A DNA stretch of 64,000 nt from Oscillospiraceae bacterium (GTDB lineage: Bacteria > Bacillota > Clostridia > Oscillospirales > Oscillospiraceae): NCBI GenBank assembly GCA_017415425.1, contig JAFQGT010000006.1:121449-185448 (forward strand), read 5' to 3'. The position numbers and the translations under genes were made by a program. Below the pieces are notes generated by a model, which saw nothing but the letters and a program-made list of their open reading frames with translations, made no database searches and was not told where the DNA came from. How positions within the stretch are numbered: the stretch's first letter is position 1; the number at the start of each line of letters is the position of its first letter. This document shows positions 23,085-32,917 of the stretch, piece by piece.

Positions 23085-24839
23085 ATGAACGAAGTATGGA
23101 ATCTGGAACGGATCTATCCGGATTTTGACGCGCCGGAGTTTGCCCGGGATATGCAGGAACTGGAAAAGGCCGTGGCGGAATTTGGCAGTTTTACCGCCGA
23201 TCTGGGGCAGATGGATCCGATGGATGGTCTGACCACCGGCATTGCCCTGCAGGAGAGAATCAATGACCTTGCCAACCGCCTGGCGCTCTATGCCAGTCTG
23301 CGGATGTCTGCCAATACCCGGGACGGAGAAGCTGGCTCCCGGATGGGTCAGATTATGGCGCTGCTGTCCGGTACTGCTGCACCCCAGGCTGCCTTCAACG
23401 CCTGGGCCAGCAAGCTGCCCAATCTGATGGAGCTGGTGGAGGGTGACGACAATCTGAGAGATTACACCTGGCTGTTCCAAAACATCCGGGAGAGCAGCCG
23501 TTATCTGCTGGCCGGTATGGGCGAAGAGATTATGGCCCGGATGGAGATGTCCGGTGGCTCCGCTTGGAGCGATCTGCAATCGTATCTAACCAGCACCGTG
23601 CCGGTTGCTTACCGGGGGGAGACCACCAATCTGTCCACCATCCGGAATCTGGCATATGATGCCGATCCTCAGGTTCGCAAGGATGCTTATGAGGCGGAGA
23701 TCGCTTGCTACGACCGGATCAAGGATTCTGTGGCATTCGCTCTGAACTCCATTAAGCTGGAGACTATCACCGACTGCAAGCTCAGAGGTTACAATTCTCC
23801 GCTGGAGCGGACGCTGAAGCGCTCCTTTGTAAAGCAGGAGACCTTGGACGCAATGCTGTCTGCTATGGACGAGTATCTGCCCAAGTTCTGGCAGTATCTG
23901 AAGGCCAAGGGTAAGGCCCTGGGCCACGAAAATGGACTTCCCTGGTACGACCTGTTCGCACCGATGGGCGCTTCCTCCACCAAGTTTACCACCCAGGATG
24001 CCCGGAACTATCTGGTGGGGCTGTTCACTGAGTTTGACAAGGAGCTGGCCGATATGGTGGCCACGGCCTTTGACGATGCCTGGATCGATTTCTACCCCAG
24101 AGACGGCAAGCGGGGCGGCGCGTTCTGCGCCGGTGTGGATGCCCTGGGTGAGAGTCGGATTCTGACCAACTTTGACGGTCAGTTTGGCGATGTGGTCACC
24201 CTGGCACACGAGCTGGGTCACGCCTTCCACAACCAGTGCATCAAGGATCAGCGGACGCTGAACAAGGACTACTCGATGCCCGTGGCAGAGACCGCTTCCA
24301 CTTTCAACGAGTGCGTGGTAATGGCATCTGCCATCGGCAAGGCTGCTGACAAGGCAGAGAAGCTGGCGCTGATTGAGTCCCAGCTGCAGGACGCTACCCA
24401 GATCATCTGCGATATTTACTCCCGCTTCCGTTTCGAGGCGATGGTCTTCAACAACCGGGAGGAGAAGTTTATGGACGCGGACACCCTGTGCAGCTTTATG
24501 ACCGAGGCCCAGAGACAGTCCTACGGCGACGGCCTGGATCCTGCCTGCCAGCATCCTTATATGTGGATCTGTAAGAGCCATTACTACGGTCCTACTTTCT
24601 ATAACTTCCCCTACGCCTTTGGCGGTCTGTTCGCCCGGGGACTGTATGCCCAGTATGAAAAAGAGGGCGCAGCCTTCGTGCCTAAGTACAAGAAACTGCT
24701 GTACACCACTACCATTGCCTCTGCGGAGGATACCGCAAAGGTGGCGGATATTGACCTGACCGACAAGGACTTCTGGCGCAGCGCACTGCAGATGATCGCA
24801 GATCAGATCGACCTGTTCTGCCAGCTGGTAGGTGAGTAA
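23085..24839 (+). CDS. pepF: M3 family oligoendopeptidase F
   Basis: 584 residues. Zinc metallopeptidase with VVTLAHELGHAFHNQCI (HExxH, about residues 379-383) and the third ligand in VAETASTFNECVV. The helical N-terminal part (ERIYPDFDAPEFARDMQELEKA ...) and C-terminal YSRFRFEAMVFNNREEKFM match PepF-type oligoendopeptidases. It cleaves short cytosolic peptides. AGGAGGAAACAAC precedes the ATG, with a consensus-like promoter upstream. The aminopeptidase gene begins at the base after its stop codon, so the two form a peptide-degrading operon. Confidence 0.95.
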   Translation: MNEVWNLERIYPDFDAPEFARDMQELEKAVAEFGSFTADLGQMDPMDGLTTGIALQERINDLANRLALYASLRMSANTRDGEAGSRMGQIMALLSGTAAPQAAFNAWASKLPNLMELVEGDDNLRDYTWLFQNIRESSRYLLAGMGEEIMARMEMSGGSAWSDLQSYLTSTVPVAYRGETTNLSTIRNLAYDADPQVRKDAYEAEIACYDRIKDSVAFALNSIKLETITDCKLRGYNSPLERTLKRSFVKQETLDAMLSAMDEYLPKFWQYLKAKGKALGHENGLPWYDLFAPMGASSTKFTTQDARNYLVGLFTEFDKELADMVATAFDDAWIDFYPRDGKRGGAFCAGVDALGESRILTNFDGQFGDVVTLAHELGHAFHNQCIKDQRTLNKDYSMPVAETASTFNECVVMASAIGKAADKAEKLALIESQLQDATQIICDIYSRFRFEAMVFNNREEKFMDADTLCSFMTEAQRQSYGDGLDPACQHPYMWICKSHYYGPTFYNFPYAFGGLFARGLYAQYEKEGAAFVPKYKKLLYTTTIASAEDTAKVADIDLTDKDFWRSALQMIADQIDLFCQLVGE

Positions 24840-24840
24840 G

Positions 24841-26121
24841 ATGCAAGAAGCTGTACGGAATTTGTGTGAGTTTTTAGACAGCGCTCACAGTGTATACCAC
24901 GCTGTTGCAGGTTTGTGTGATGTGCTGGAACAGGCCGGATACACCCGGCTGACCCAGACCGGGAAGTGGGAAATTGCTCCCGGAGGAAAGTACTACCTGA
25001 CCCGGGGCGGCAGCGCCGTGGCGGCGTTCCGGATCCCGGAAGGTGACTCCAAGGGCTTTTTGATCAGCGCCAGCCACGCAGACCGGCCCTGCTTTAAGAT
25101 CAAGGAAAATGCGGAGCTGACCGGCACTTACACCCGCCTGGCGGTGGAGCGCTACGGCGGTATGCTGATGGCGCCCTGGCTGGATCGGCCTCTGTCCGTT
25201 GCAGGTCGGGTTGTAGTGGAGACGGATAATGGGGTACAGACCCGGTTGGTGGATGCGGACCGGGATCTGCTGCTGATCCCCAATGTTGCCATCCATATGA
25301 ACCGCTCCGCCAACGACGGCTACAAGTGGAATCCTGCGGTGGATCTGCTGCCTCTGCTGGGTGGTAAAGATGCCGCCGGCAAATTCGGGGCGCTGCTGGA
25401 GGAACTGGCTGGGGGCAAGGTGCTGGGTCACGACCTGTACTTGTATGTGCGGCAAAAGGCAACCGTTTGGGGAATGGAGGAGGAATTTATCTCCGCTCCC
25501 GCTCTGGACGATCTGGAGTGTGCCTGGTGCTGCACTCAGGGTTTCCTGCAGGCAGGAAACACCCAAAACATCCCGGTGCTGTGCGTGTTCGACAGCGAGG
25601 AGGTGGGATCTTCCTCCTATCAGGGTGCGGCATCTGACTTTATGGAAAGCATCCTTAACCGGATCTGCCAAGGACTGGGGCTGAACAAGCATCAGCAGCT
25701 GGCCCGATCCTTCCTGGTGTCTGCGGATAATGCCCACGCGGTACATCCCAACCATCCGGAGCTGGCGGACAGCGCCAACGCCCCGGTAATCAACGGCGGC
25801 GTGGTGCTGAAGTTCAACGCCAACCAGCGTTACACCACTGACGGGGTGTCTGCTGCCATTTTCCGGAAGATCTGTGCCGGGGCACAGGTGCCGGTACAGA
25901 CCTACTGCAACCGGGCCGACATTGCCGGCGGTTCTACCCTTGGTAATATCTCCTTGTCCCAGGTGGCGGTACCCAGTGTGGACATTGGTCTTCCTCAGCT
26001 GGCAATGCATTCTCCGGTGGAGACCGCCGGCGTGCAGGATGCACTGTATCTGATCGACGCAATGACCGCTTTCTACGGCTGCAATTTGGATGTGCCGGAA
26101 GACGGCAGTTATCATCTGTAA
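24841..26121 (+). CDS. M18 family aminopeptidase (aspartyl aminopeptidase type)
   Basis: 426 residues. The family's metal-binding motifs are in order: ISASHADRPCFKIK, LDDLECAW, FDSEEVGSSSYQGA, SADNAHAVHPNHPE and LPQLAMHSPVE. It removes N-terminal residues, usually Asp or Glu, from peptides. ATG at 24841 directly follows the pepF stop, and AGGTGA inside the pepF tail serves as ribosome binding site; a GTG at 24832 is a less likely start. Followed by a strong terminator. Confidence 0.93.
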   Translation: MQEAVRNLCEFLDSAHSVYHAVAGLCDVLEQAGYTRLTQTGKWEIAPGGKYYLTRGGSAVAAFRIPEGDSKGFLISASHADRPCFKIKENAELTGTYTRLAVERYGGMLMAPWLDRPLSVAGRVVVETDNGVQTRLVDADRDLLLIPNVAIHMNRSANDGYKWNPAVDLLPLLGGKDAAGKFGALLEELAGGKVLGHDLYLYVRQKATVWGMEEEFISAPALDDLECAWCCTQGFLQAGNTQNIPVLCVFDSEEVGSSSYQGAASDFMESILNRICQGLGLNKHQQLARSFLVSADNAHAVHPNHPELADSANAPVINGGVVLKFNANQRYTTDGVSAAIFRKICAGAQVPVQTYCNRADIAGGSTLGNISLSQVAVPSVDIGLPQLAMHSPVETAGVQDALYLIDAMTAFYGCNLDVPEDGSYHL

Positions 26122-26125
26122 TCGA

Positions 26126-26155
26126 AACACCCCGAGACAAGCTCGGGGTGTTTTT
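26126..26155 (+). terminator. intrinsic terminator of pepF-aminopeptidase
   Basis: Stem ACACCCCGAG / CTCGGGGTGT followed by five T. Confidence 0.9.
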
Positions 26156-26217
26156 ATATGTTTTTTCGGTTAATTTTGGGCAAAACAGGGAAAAGTGTTA
26201 TAAGGAGCGGGTTTGCC

Positions 26218-26259
26218 TTGACAAATAACAAAAAAGAGTATACTCTTTTAGGGTATAGT
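26218..26259 (+). promoter_or_regulatory. malQ promoter region with 18-bp palindrome
   Basis: TTGACA at 26218-26223 and TATACT at 26239-26244 (15 bp spacing), with TATAGT at 26254-26259 as an alternative -10. The -10 sits inside the perfect palindrome AAAAGAGTATACTCTTTT at 26232-26249, which could bind a repressor. It lies about 140 bases before the malQ start. Confidence 0.55.
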
Positions 26260-26382
26260 TAAATGGGGGGGTATAGTCCGTTCCTGCAAATGGAGCACTT
26301 TTCCGGAGGAAAGGAACGCTGGAAAACCTTCCGCCATACACTGTTTTATACCACCCAATCTGTAATAGCGGGGGATATTCCT

Positions 26383-27849
26383 ATGCGCGGAAGCGGCATT
26401 TTAATGCATATTACATCCTTGCCCGGACCCTACGGCATCGGCACTATGGGCGCTCAGGCTTATCAATTTATAGATTTCCTCAAGGCAGCCGGGCAGAAGT
26501 ATTGGCAGATCCTGCCGCTGACACCCACCGGATACGGAGATTCTCCTTACCAGTCCTGTTCCACCTTTGCAGGCAACCACTATCTGATCGACCTGGATAT
26601 GCTGGTGGAGGCGGGTCTGTTGGAGCGAGATGAGATCCGTGCCTATTCCTGGGGAGAGAACCCCAACCGGGTAGATTTTGGACTGCAGTACCAAAACCGC
26701 CTGCAGGTTCTGCGTTTGGCATACGACCGATTCCGGGATCATCAGGCGCTGGATGCTTTTTGCCGGGAAAACGCCGGCTGGCTGCCGGACTATACCTTGT
26801 TTATGGCGCTGAAGGATCGGTTTGCCGGGCTACCATGGTACAACTGGGAAGATAATCTAAAGCACCGGGATCCGGATGCGATTTGGAAAGCAAGACAAGA
26901 ACTGTCGGAGCAGATCCGGTTTTACTGCTTTGTGCAGTATCTGTTTTTCTGTCAGTGGCAGGCTCTTTGCAGCTATGCCCACAAAGCAGGGGTGCAGATC
27001 ATTGGCGATGTGCCTATCTATGTACCCTACGATTCCGTGGATGTATGGAGTGACCCGGAGCTGTTTTTACTGGATGAAGAGCTGACACCCATCGAAGTGG
27101 CGGGGTGCCCCCCGGACTGTTTCAGTGAGGAAGGGCAGCTTTGGGGCAATCCTTTGTACCGCTGGGAGCGGCATAAAAAAGATGGCTACAGCTGGTGGAT
27201 CCGCCGGATGCAGGGCGCAGCTTCCCGTTATGATGGAATCCGCATTGACCACTTCCGAGGCTTTGCCGGTTACTGGGCAGTGCCCTATGGGGATGCCACC
27301 GCCCGGAACGGACAGTGGCTGCCGGGCCCCGGTATGGATTTTATAAGAGCGTTGCACACCGCACTGCCGGATGTGCAGATGATCGCGGAGGATCTGGGTC
27401 TGCTGACCCCGGATGTCCATAAGCTGCGGGATGACTCCGGCTATCCAGGTATGAAGGTGCTTTCCTTCGCATTTGACGGAGGCGCTGACTGCGAGTACCT
27501 GCCCCACACCTATCACCGCAACACCGTCTGCTACACCGGCACCCACGACAATATGCCCATAAAGCAGTGGCTTGCCGAGAGCAGCCCTAAGGCGGTGGCC
27601 TTTGCGCTGGAATATGCAGGCGGGACAGAAGATCCCGTATGGAGCATCATCCGGCTGTGCCTTTCCAGTGTGTCGGATCTGGCGGTGGTTCAGATACAGG
27701 ATTATCTGGAACTAGGTGCAGAAGGGCGGATGAATTTCCCCGGCACCCGGACCGGTGACAACTGGACCTGGCGGGCCGACCCCCAATTTGTCAGCCGAGA
27801 GCTGGCTGAGCGGATTTGGAAGCTGACCGCAACCTACGGTCGGCTGTAA
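26383..27849 (+). CDS. malQ: 4-alpha-glucanotransferase (amylomaltase)
   Basis: 488 residues, GH77. It opens MRGSGILMHITSLPGPYGIG and has GDVPIYVPYDSVDVW, IRIDHFRGFAGYWAVP (catalytic nucleophile Asp), MIAEDLGLLTPDV (acid/base Glu) and YTGTHDN (third carboxylate). It transfers maltosyl and longer segments between maltodextrins and releases glucose. The start is set by family length and GGGGGAT upstream; an in-frame ATG at 26263 would add 40 residues without family support. glgP follows 56 bases later, so MalQ probably produces the longer dextrins that GlgP phosphorolyses. Confidence 0.94.
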   Translation: MRGSGILMHITSLPGPYGIGTMGAQAYQFIDFLKAAGQKYWQILPLTPTGYGDSPYQSCSTFAGNHYLIDLDMLVEAGLLERDEIRAYSWGENPNRVDFGLQYQNRLQVLRLAYDRFRDHQALDAFCRENAGWLPDYTLFMALKDRFAGLPWYNWEDNLKHRDPDAIWKARQELSEQIRFYCFVQYLFFCQWQALCSYAHKAGVQIIGDVPIYVPYDSVDVWSDPELFLLDEELTPIEVAGCPPDCFSEEGQLWGNPLYRWERHKKDGYSWWIRRMQGAASRYDGIRIDHFRGFAGYWAVPYGDATARNGQWLPGPGMDFIRALHTALPDVQMIAEDLGLLTPDVHKLRDDSGYPGMKVLSFAFDGGADCEYLPHTYHRNTVCYTGTHDNMPIKQWLAESSPKAVAFALEYAGGTEDPVWSIIRLCLSSVSDLAVVQIQDYLELGAEGRMNFPGTRTGDNWTWRADPQFVSRELAERIWKLTATYGRL

Positions 27850-27905
27850 AATAGATAGAATAACAGCGGTAATGACCAAACTGACTGTTGGAAATGGAGC
27901 GTATT

Positions 27906-30239
27906 ATGAGCTATAATTGTTTGAATATCGTCAAGTGGACGGAAGCCAAGCTGAAGTACACCTACGACGTGACCTTGCGGGAGGCCAGTGCCCAGGAGTT
28001 GCACGAGGCGCTGGGCGAAGCGGTGATGATGGCCATCTCCGATAACTGGAACAACGCCAAGCACACCCGTATGCACACCCGCAAGGCTTACTATATCTCT
28101 GCCGAGTATCTTATCGGCCGGTTGGTGTATTCCAACCTCTACAATCTGGGAATCCTGGATGAGATGAAGCAACTGTTTGCAGAGCGGGGCGTGGATCTGG
28201 CCATTTTGGAGGATATTGAAGACGCGGCTTTGGGCAACGGTGGTCTGGGCAGATTGGCTGCCTGCTTCCTGGATTCTGCCGCCAGTACCGATATTCCTCT
28301 GTCCGGCTACGGTTTGCGGTATAAGTTCGGCTTGTTCAAGCAGAGCTTTGATGCCAACGGTAGTCAAAAGGAGAATGCCGATGATTGGTCCAAGTTTGGC
28401 GATCCCTGGTCTTACCGCCGGTATAACCATACCGTAAAGGTGGAGTTTCCTGACCACACCGTTCTGGCCGTTCCTTATGATGTGCCTGTTATTGGCTACG
28501 GAACACAGAACATCAACACCCTGCGTCTGTGGCAGTGTGAAGCAGAAGAGGAATTGGATTTCAACGCCTTCAACGATCAGGATTATCTCCGCGCCCTGAC
28601 CCAGAAGAACAAGGCAGAAGATATTACTCGCGTTCTGTACCCCAACGACTCCACTTGGGAGGGCAAGCGCCTGCGGATCAAGCAGCAATATGTGCTGTCC
28701 TCTGCATCGCTGCAGGATATGCTCCGGGTATATAAGTCTGCCCACGGCTCAGATCTGAGCCACTTTGCTCAGTTTTATGCCGTTCAGCTGAACGATACCC
28801 ACCCCGCTATGGCGATTCCCGAGCTGATCCGCCTGCTGATGAAGGAAGGTATGGACTTCGAGCAGAGCTTCGATATGGCACAGAAGACCTTCTCCTACAC
28901 CAATCACACCGTTATGGGTGAGGCACTGGAGAAGTGGGATCTGGATCTTATGCGCTCTGTTGTGCCGGAAATCGTGGACATTATCTGCCGCATTGATGCC
29001 AAGCTCCGCTCTGAGCATCCCGGCCTGTTTGTGGTGCAGGATAACACCGCGCATATGGCAAACTTAAGCATCTATGTTGGCTCTTATGTGAACGGCGTGG
29101 CGCAGATCCATTCCCAGATTCTGAAGGACGATGTGTTCCGTCAGTGGTATGAGGTCTTCCCGGAGCGGTTCCAGAACAAGACCAACGGCGTCACACCCCG
29201 TCGCTGGATGGGCCTGTGCAATCCGGAACTGACCCAGTTGATCAAATATCGCATCGGCAGCGATTTCTTGAATGATTTGGATAAGATCAGCAATCTGAAG
29301 CCTATGATCGACGATGATCTGGTGCGCCAGTTCAACTCTGTCAAGCGCCAGAAAAAAGAGCAGCTGTGCGAAGTGATCTACAAACGGGAGGGTGTTCGGC
29401 TGAATCCCGACTTCGTCTTTGATGTGCAGGTCAAGCGGCTCCACGAGTATAAGCGCCAGCTGATGAATGCGCTGTCTGTGGTGGATATTTACTTCCGATT
29501 GAAGGACGGTAGTCTGACCGACTTCCAACCCACGGTGTATCTGTTCGGCGCCAAGTCCGCGCCCGGTTATGCCCGGGCCAAGGCGGTAATCCGTTACATC
29601 AACCGGATCGCCCGGATGATCAACAACGATCCGGATGTGGCCGACAAGCTGAAGGTTGTTTTTGTTCAGAACTACAACTGCTCCTATGCCGAGCATATCA
29701 TCCCCGCGGCAGACATCTCCGAGCAGATCTCTCCTGCAGGCACAGAGGCCTCCGGCACCGGCAATATGAAGCTGATGCTGAACGGTGCGGTGACCTTGGG
29801 TACTCTGGACGGCGCCAATGTGGAGATCGTCAAGGAGGCAGGCAGAGAGAATAACTACATCTTCGGTCATACCGTGGATGAGATCAATGCCATTAAAGAA
29901 AGCTATTATGCCCGGGGTATTTACGAGGTTAACGACCGGCTCCGCCGAGCCATCGATACCTTGGTGGATGGTACTGTGCCTACCGACGACGATCAGAAGG
30001 AACTGTATCACGCTCTGCTGGACGGCACCCACTGGCACAAGGCCGACCACTACTTCTTGCTGCTGGATTATGCTTCCTATATGGATGCTAAGCTGCAGGC
30101 CAACCGGGACTATGCCGATCGGCTGGCATTTGGTCGGAAGTGTCTGATGAATGTGGCCAGCGGCGCCAAGTTCTCCTCCGACCGGACGATTCGCCAGTAT
30201 GCTCAGGAGATCTGGCACATCGAGCCTACTCAGTACTAA
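27906..30239 (+). CDS. glgP: glycogen/maltodextrin phosphorylase
   Basis: 777 residues, GT35. Landmarks: ALGNGGLGRLAACFLDSAAS, SGYGLRYKFGLFKQ, TNGVTPRRWMGLCNPEL, DVQVKRLHEYKRQLMNAL, ADISEQISPAGTEASGTGNM and KLMLNGAVTLGTLDGANVEI, which surrounds the pyridoxal phosphate pocket. It releases glucose-1-phosphate from alpha-1,4-glucans. ATG at 27906 has GGAGCG upstream. Downstream partner of malQ and followed by a terminator. Confidence 0.95.
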   Translation: MSYNCLNIVKWTEAKLKYTYDVTLREASAQELHEALGEAVMMAISDNWNNAKHTRMHTRKAYYISAEYLIGRLVYSNLYNLGILDEMKQLFAERGVDLAILEDIEDAALGNGGLGRLAACFLDSAASTDIPLSGYGLRYKFGLFKQSFDANGSQKENADDWSKFGDPWSYRRYNHTVKVEFPDHTVLAVPYDVPVIGYGTQNINTLRLWQCEAEEELDFNAFNDQDYLRALTQKNKAEDITRVLYPNDSTWEGKRLRIKQQYVLSSASLQDMLRVYKSAHGSDLSHFAQFYAVQLNDTHPAMAIPELIRLLMKEGMDFEQSFDMAQKTFSYTNHTVMGEALEKWDLDLMRSVVPEIVDIICRIDAKLRSEHPGLFVVQDNTAHMANLSIYVGSYVNGVAQIHSQILKDDVFRQWYEVFPERFQNKTNGVTPRRWMGLCNPELTQLIKYRIGSDFLNDLDKISNLKPMIDDDLVRQFNSVKRQKKEQLCEVIYKREGVRLNPDFVFDVQVKRLHEYKRQLMNALSVVDIYFRLKDGSLTDFQPTVYLFGAKSAPGYARAKAVIRYINRIARMINNDPDVADKLKVVFVQNYNCSYAEHIIPAADISEQISPAGTEASGTGNMKLMLNGAVTLGTLDGANVEIVKEAGRENNYIFGHTVDEINAIKESYYARGIYEVNDRLRRAIDTLVDGTVPTDDDQKELYHALLDGTHWHKADHYFLLLDYASYMDAKLQANRDYADRLAFGRKCLMNVASGAKFSSDRTIRQYAQEIWHIEPTQY

Positions 30240-30243
30240 ACAA

Positions 30244-30287
30244 AAAACTGCTGCAAAACAATGGTTTTGCAGCAGTTTTCTTTTTTA
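30244..30287. terminator. bidirectional intrinsic terminator
   Basis: Long stem AACTGCTGCAAAAC / GTTTTGCAGCAGTT followed by TTTTCTTTTTT, between the converging glgP and yitT-like genes. Confidence 0.9.
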
Positions 30288-31139
30288 TTCTGAGTGGCGG
30301 GATATGGTATAGCCACGTCCGTTCACATTGGTCACATCGTTGGCCACGATGAAGGCGTGTGGGTCGATTTTCAGCGCAGCATCCCGGATGGCCGGGTATT
30401 TCCGCGCGTATACCACGCTTAAAATGGCTTTCTGATCCTGGCCTGCATAGCCGGTCTCAATGTCCAGTAGGGTCAGACCGCAGTCCATTGTATCCAAGAT
30501 CTCCTGCCGGATCTGCTGATAGGCAGGGGAGATGATGGTGATCTGCACTTTTTTCTCGCCGGAAACCAATGTCCGATTGATCGCCACAGAGGTGACCATA
30601 ATTACCAAAATGCTCAGCAGCACGCCCCTAAGACCCTGGAAGGATACCTGCATCAGTACGATGGCGGTGTCAAAGACCATTAGGCTGGTGCCTACGGGGA
30701 TTCCCAAATACTTCTGCAGGATGCAGGGAGGGATATCCATACCGCCGGTAGAACCGCCGGTGCGCACCACCAGACCGATGCCCAGACCTATGAGCAGGCC
30801 GCAGAACAGACCCACAACCAGAACTTCCTCTTGGAAGAGATCTCCCAGAGGCAGCGATTCAAAGATCGCCAGCTCGATGGGGTAGATAATGGTGGAGATC
30901 AAACTGGTGGCGGCAAATTTCTTGCCCAAAAACGCCCAGCCCAGCAAAAATAGAGAGATATTTACCGCTGCGGTGATCACCGACAGCCGCAGACCGGGGA
31001 GAAAATGCTTTACGGTCAAGGCGATACCGGAAGAGCCCCCCAGCATAATACCGTAGGGCACCACAAAGGCGCAGACGGCAAAAGCCAGCATAGCGTTGCC
31101 CAAAATGAGCAGCGGTAATACTTTCAGCTGTGCTTTCAT
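30285..31139 (-). CDS. YitT family membrane protein (DUF161/DUF2179)
   Basis: 284 residues. Five or so N-terminal helices (LLILGNAMLAFAVCAFVVPYGIMLGGSSGIAL; TAAVNISLFLLGWAFLG; GLFCGLLIGLGIGLVVRTGGSTGG) and a C-terminal DUF2179 cytoplasmic domain (KKVQITIISPAYQQIRQEILD ... RKYPAIRDAALKIDPHAFIV). The GGSSG and GGSTGG motifs are typical. Transport function is suspected for the family but unproven. The start is 4 bases after prfC, so they share a transcript. Confidence 0.9.
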   Translation of the reverse strand: MKAQLKVLPLLILGNAMLAFAVCAFVVPYGIMLGGSSGIALTVKHFLPGLRLSVITAAVNISLFLLGWAFLGKKFAATSLISTIIYPIELAIFESLPLGDLFQEEVLVVGLFCGLLIGLGIGLVVRTGGSTGGMDIPPCILQKYLGIPVGTSLMVFDTAIVLMQVSFQGLRGVLLSILVIMVTSVAINRTLVSGEKKVQITIISPAYQQIRQEILDTMDCGLTLLDIETGYAGQDQKAILSVVYARKYPAIRDAALKIDPHAFIVANDVTNVNGRGYTISRHSE

Positions 31140-31143
31140 AACA

Positions 31144-32736
31144 TCAGCCCTCTTCTACCACGATTTCTTTCAGCTTCAGTCCGGGGTTTCGTTTGCAGGT
31201 AAAATCGATGGCCCAGTAGCTACTGAATACCAGCAGATTGTGACCGCGGTAATCCTCCAGCAGCTCTGCGTCGCTACCCAGATTCAGGTCACTCAGGTCG
31301 CCGGGGTAGCTGTCGATGAGGCGGATCTCTTCATAAGGCAGCATATCCATCCGCAGGTCCACGCCGTATTCGTTCTTCATCCGGTACTGGAACACATCAA
31401 ACTGCAGGGTGCCTACCACACCCACGATGACCTCCTCCATACCGGAATTGGGGACTTTGAAGATCTGAATCGCACCCTCCTGAGCGATCTGCTCAGTGCC
31501 CTTGACAAACTGCTTCCGCTTCATAGAATCCTTGGCGGAGACCCGGCAGAAGTGTTCCGGAGCAAAGGTGGGAATGCCGGAGTACAGGAATTTCTTCCCC
31601 GGTACGGTGATGGTGTCACCGATGGAGAAGATGCCGGGATCGAACACGCCGATCACGTCGCCTGCGTAGGCCTCCTCCACGATTTCCCGCTCCGCAGCCA
31701 TCAGCTGCTGAGGCTGGGAAAGGCGCATCTTTCGACCGCCCTGCATATGGAAGTACTCGGTTTCTCTCTGGAATTTACCGGAGCAGATCCGCATAAAGGC
31801 CAGCCGGTCCCGGTGGGCCTTGTTCATATTGGCTTGGATCTTGAAAACAAAAGCGGAGAAGTCGGGACTGAAGGTGTCGATCTCACCGCAGTCGGCAGTA
31901 CGGGACAGGGGAGGGGGTGTCAGTTTCAGGAAGTTCTCCAGAAAAGGCTCAATGCCGAAGTTGGTCAGCGCAGAGCCGAAGAACACAGGGGACAGCTGAC
32001 CGTTGCGCACAGCCTCCAAGTCCATTTCCCGTCCGGCGCTGAGCAATTCCACATCGTCGATCAGCTGACGATGCTTGGTTTCTGAGTCCAGAAGGGTGGA
32101 CACCTTACTGTCGTACAGGTCTACTTCCATCTTTTCGGCCTTGGCCTTGCCGTTGAGACCGGAGAAAAACAGCAGCTGGCTCTTATCCCGGTCGTATACG
32201 CCCTGGAAGTCCTTGCCGGAGCCGATGGGCCAGTTCATCGCATAGGTTTCAATGCCCAGCTCCCGTTCCACTTCGTCCAGCAGGTCGAAGGGGTCTTTGG
32301 TCTCCCGGTCCATTTTGTTGACAAAGGTGAAGATGGGAATGTGCCGCATAGCGCAGACCTTGAAAAGCTTTCGGGTTTGAGGCTCTACGCCCTTAGCGCC
32401 GTCAATGACCATCACCGCTGAGTCGGCAGCCATCAAGGTTCGGTAGGTATCCTCGGAGAAGTCCTGGTGACCGGGGGTGTCCAGAATGTTGATACAGAAG
32501 CCGTTATACTGGAACTGCATCACGGAAGAGGTAACGGAAATACCGCGCTGCTTTTCAATCTCCATCCAGTCGGAGGTGGCGGCACGGGAGTTCTTCTTGC
32601 CTTTGACCACACCGGCCTGGGCAATCGCTCCGCCGTAGAGCAGGAACTTTTCGGTTAGGGTGGTTTTACCGGCGTCCGGGTGGGAGATGATGGCAAAGGT
32701 CCGGCGTCGGCTGATTTCTTCAATTAAGGTTGACAT
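31144..32736 (-). CDS. prfC: peptide chain release factor 3
   Basis: 530 residues. Translational GTPase with G1 SHPDAGKTTLTEK, G2 RGISVTSSVMQF, G3 DTPGHQDFSEDTYR, G4 FVNKMDRE, followed by the RF3-specific segment AFVFKIQANMNKAHRDRLAFMRICSG and C-terminal VVGTLQFDVFQYRMKNEYG. It recycles RF1/RF2 from the ribosome after termination. Length matches the family (about 525-530). AGGAAATGTT lies before the ATG. yitT-like gene follows immediately. Confidence 0.95.
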   Translation of the reverse strand: MSTLIEEISRRRTFAIISHPDAGKTTLTEKFLLYGGAIAQAGVVKGKKNSRAATSDWMEIEKQRGISVTSSVMQFQYNGFCINILDTPGHQDFSEDTYRTLMAADSAVMVIDGAKGVEPQTRKLFKVCAMRHIPIFTFVNKMDRETKDPFDLLDEVERELGIETYAMNWPIGSGKDFQGVYDRDKSQLLFFSGLNGKAKAEKMEVDLYDSKVSTLLDSETKHRQLIDDVELLSAGREMDLEAVRNGQLSPVFFGSALTNFGIEPFLENFLKLTPPPLSRTADCGEIDTFSPDFSAFVFKIQANMNKAHRDRLAFMRICSGKFQRETEYFHMQGGRKMRLSQPQQLMAAEREIVEEAYAGDVIGVFDPGIFSIGDTITVPGKKFLYSGIPTFAPEHFCRVSAKDSMKRKQFVKGTEQIAQEGAIQIFKVPNSGMEEVIVGVVGTLQFDVFQYRMKNEYGVDLRMDMLPYEEIRLIDSYPGDLSDLNLGSDAELLEDYRGHNLLVFSSYWAIDFTCKRNPGLKLKEIVVEEG

Positions 32737-32885
32737 AACATTTCCTCCAAATTATTTTTTACTGACGGGGAAGAATTGCTATGGGAATGTATACCATTTC
32801 ATTTTGCTGCCTCCCAGCTATAAAATCAATTTAGTTTACCACATTTTGCAAGGTTTTACAAGAGCCGGGGCGTTTTTCTCAAAAC

Positions 32886-32917
32886 AAAAGCAGGCTCCCT
32901 GGGGAGCCTGCTTTTTT
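32886..32917 (-). terminator. intrinsic terminator after the YwaF-like gene
   Basis: Stem AAGCAGGCTCC / GGAGCCTGCTT with A and T runs, overlapping the stop codon of the gene at 32916-33659 and upstream of prfC. Confidence 0.85.
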
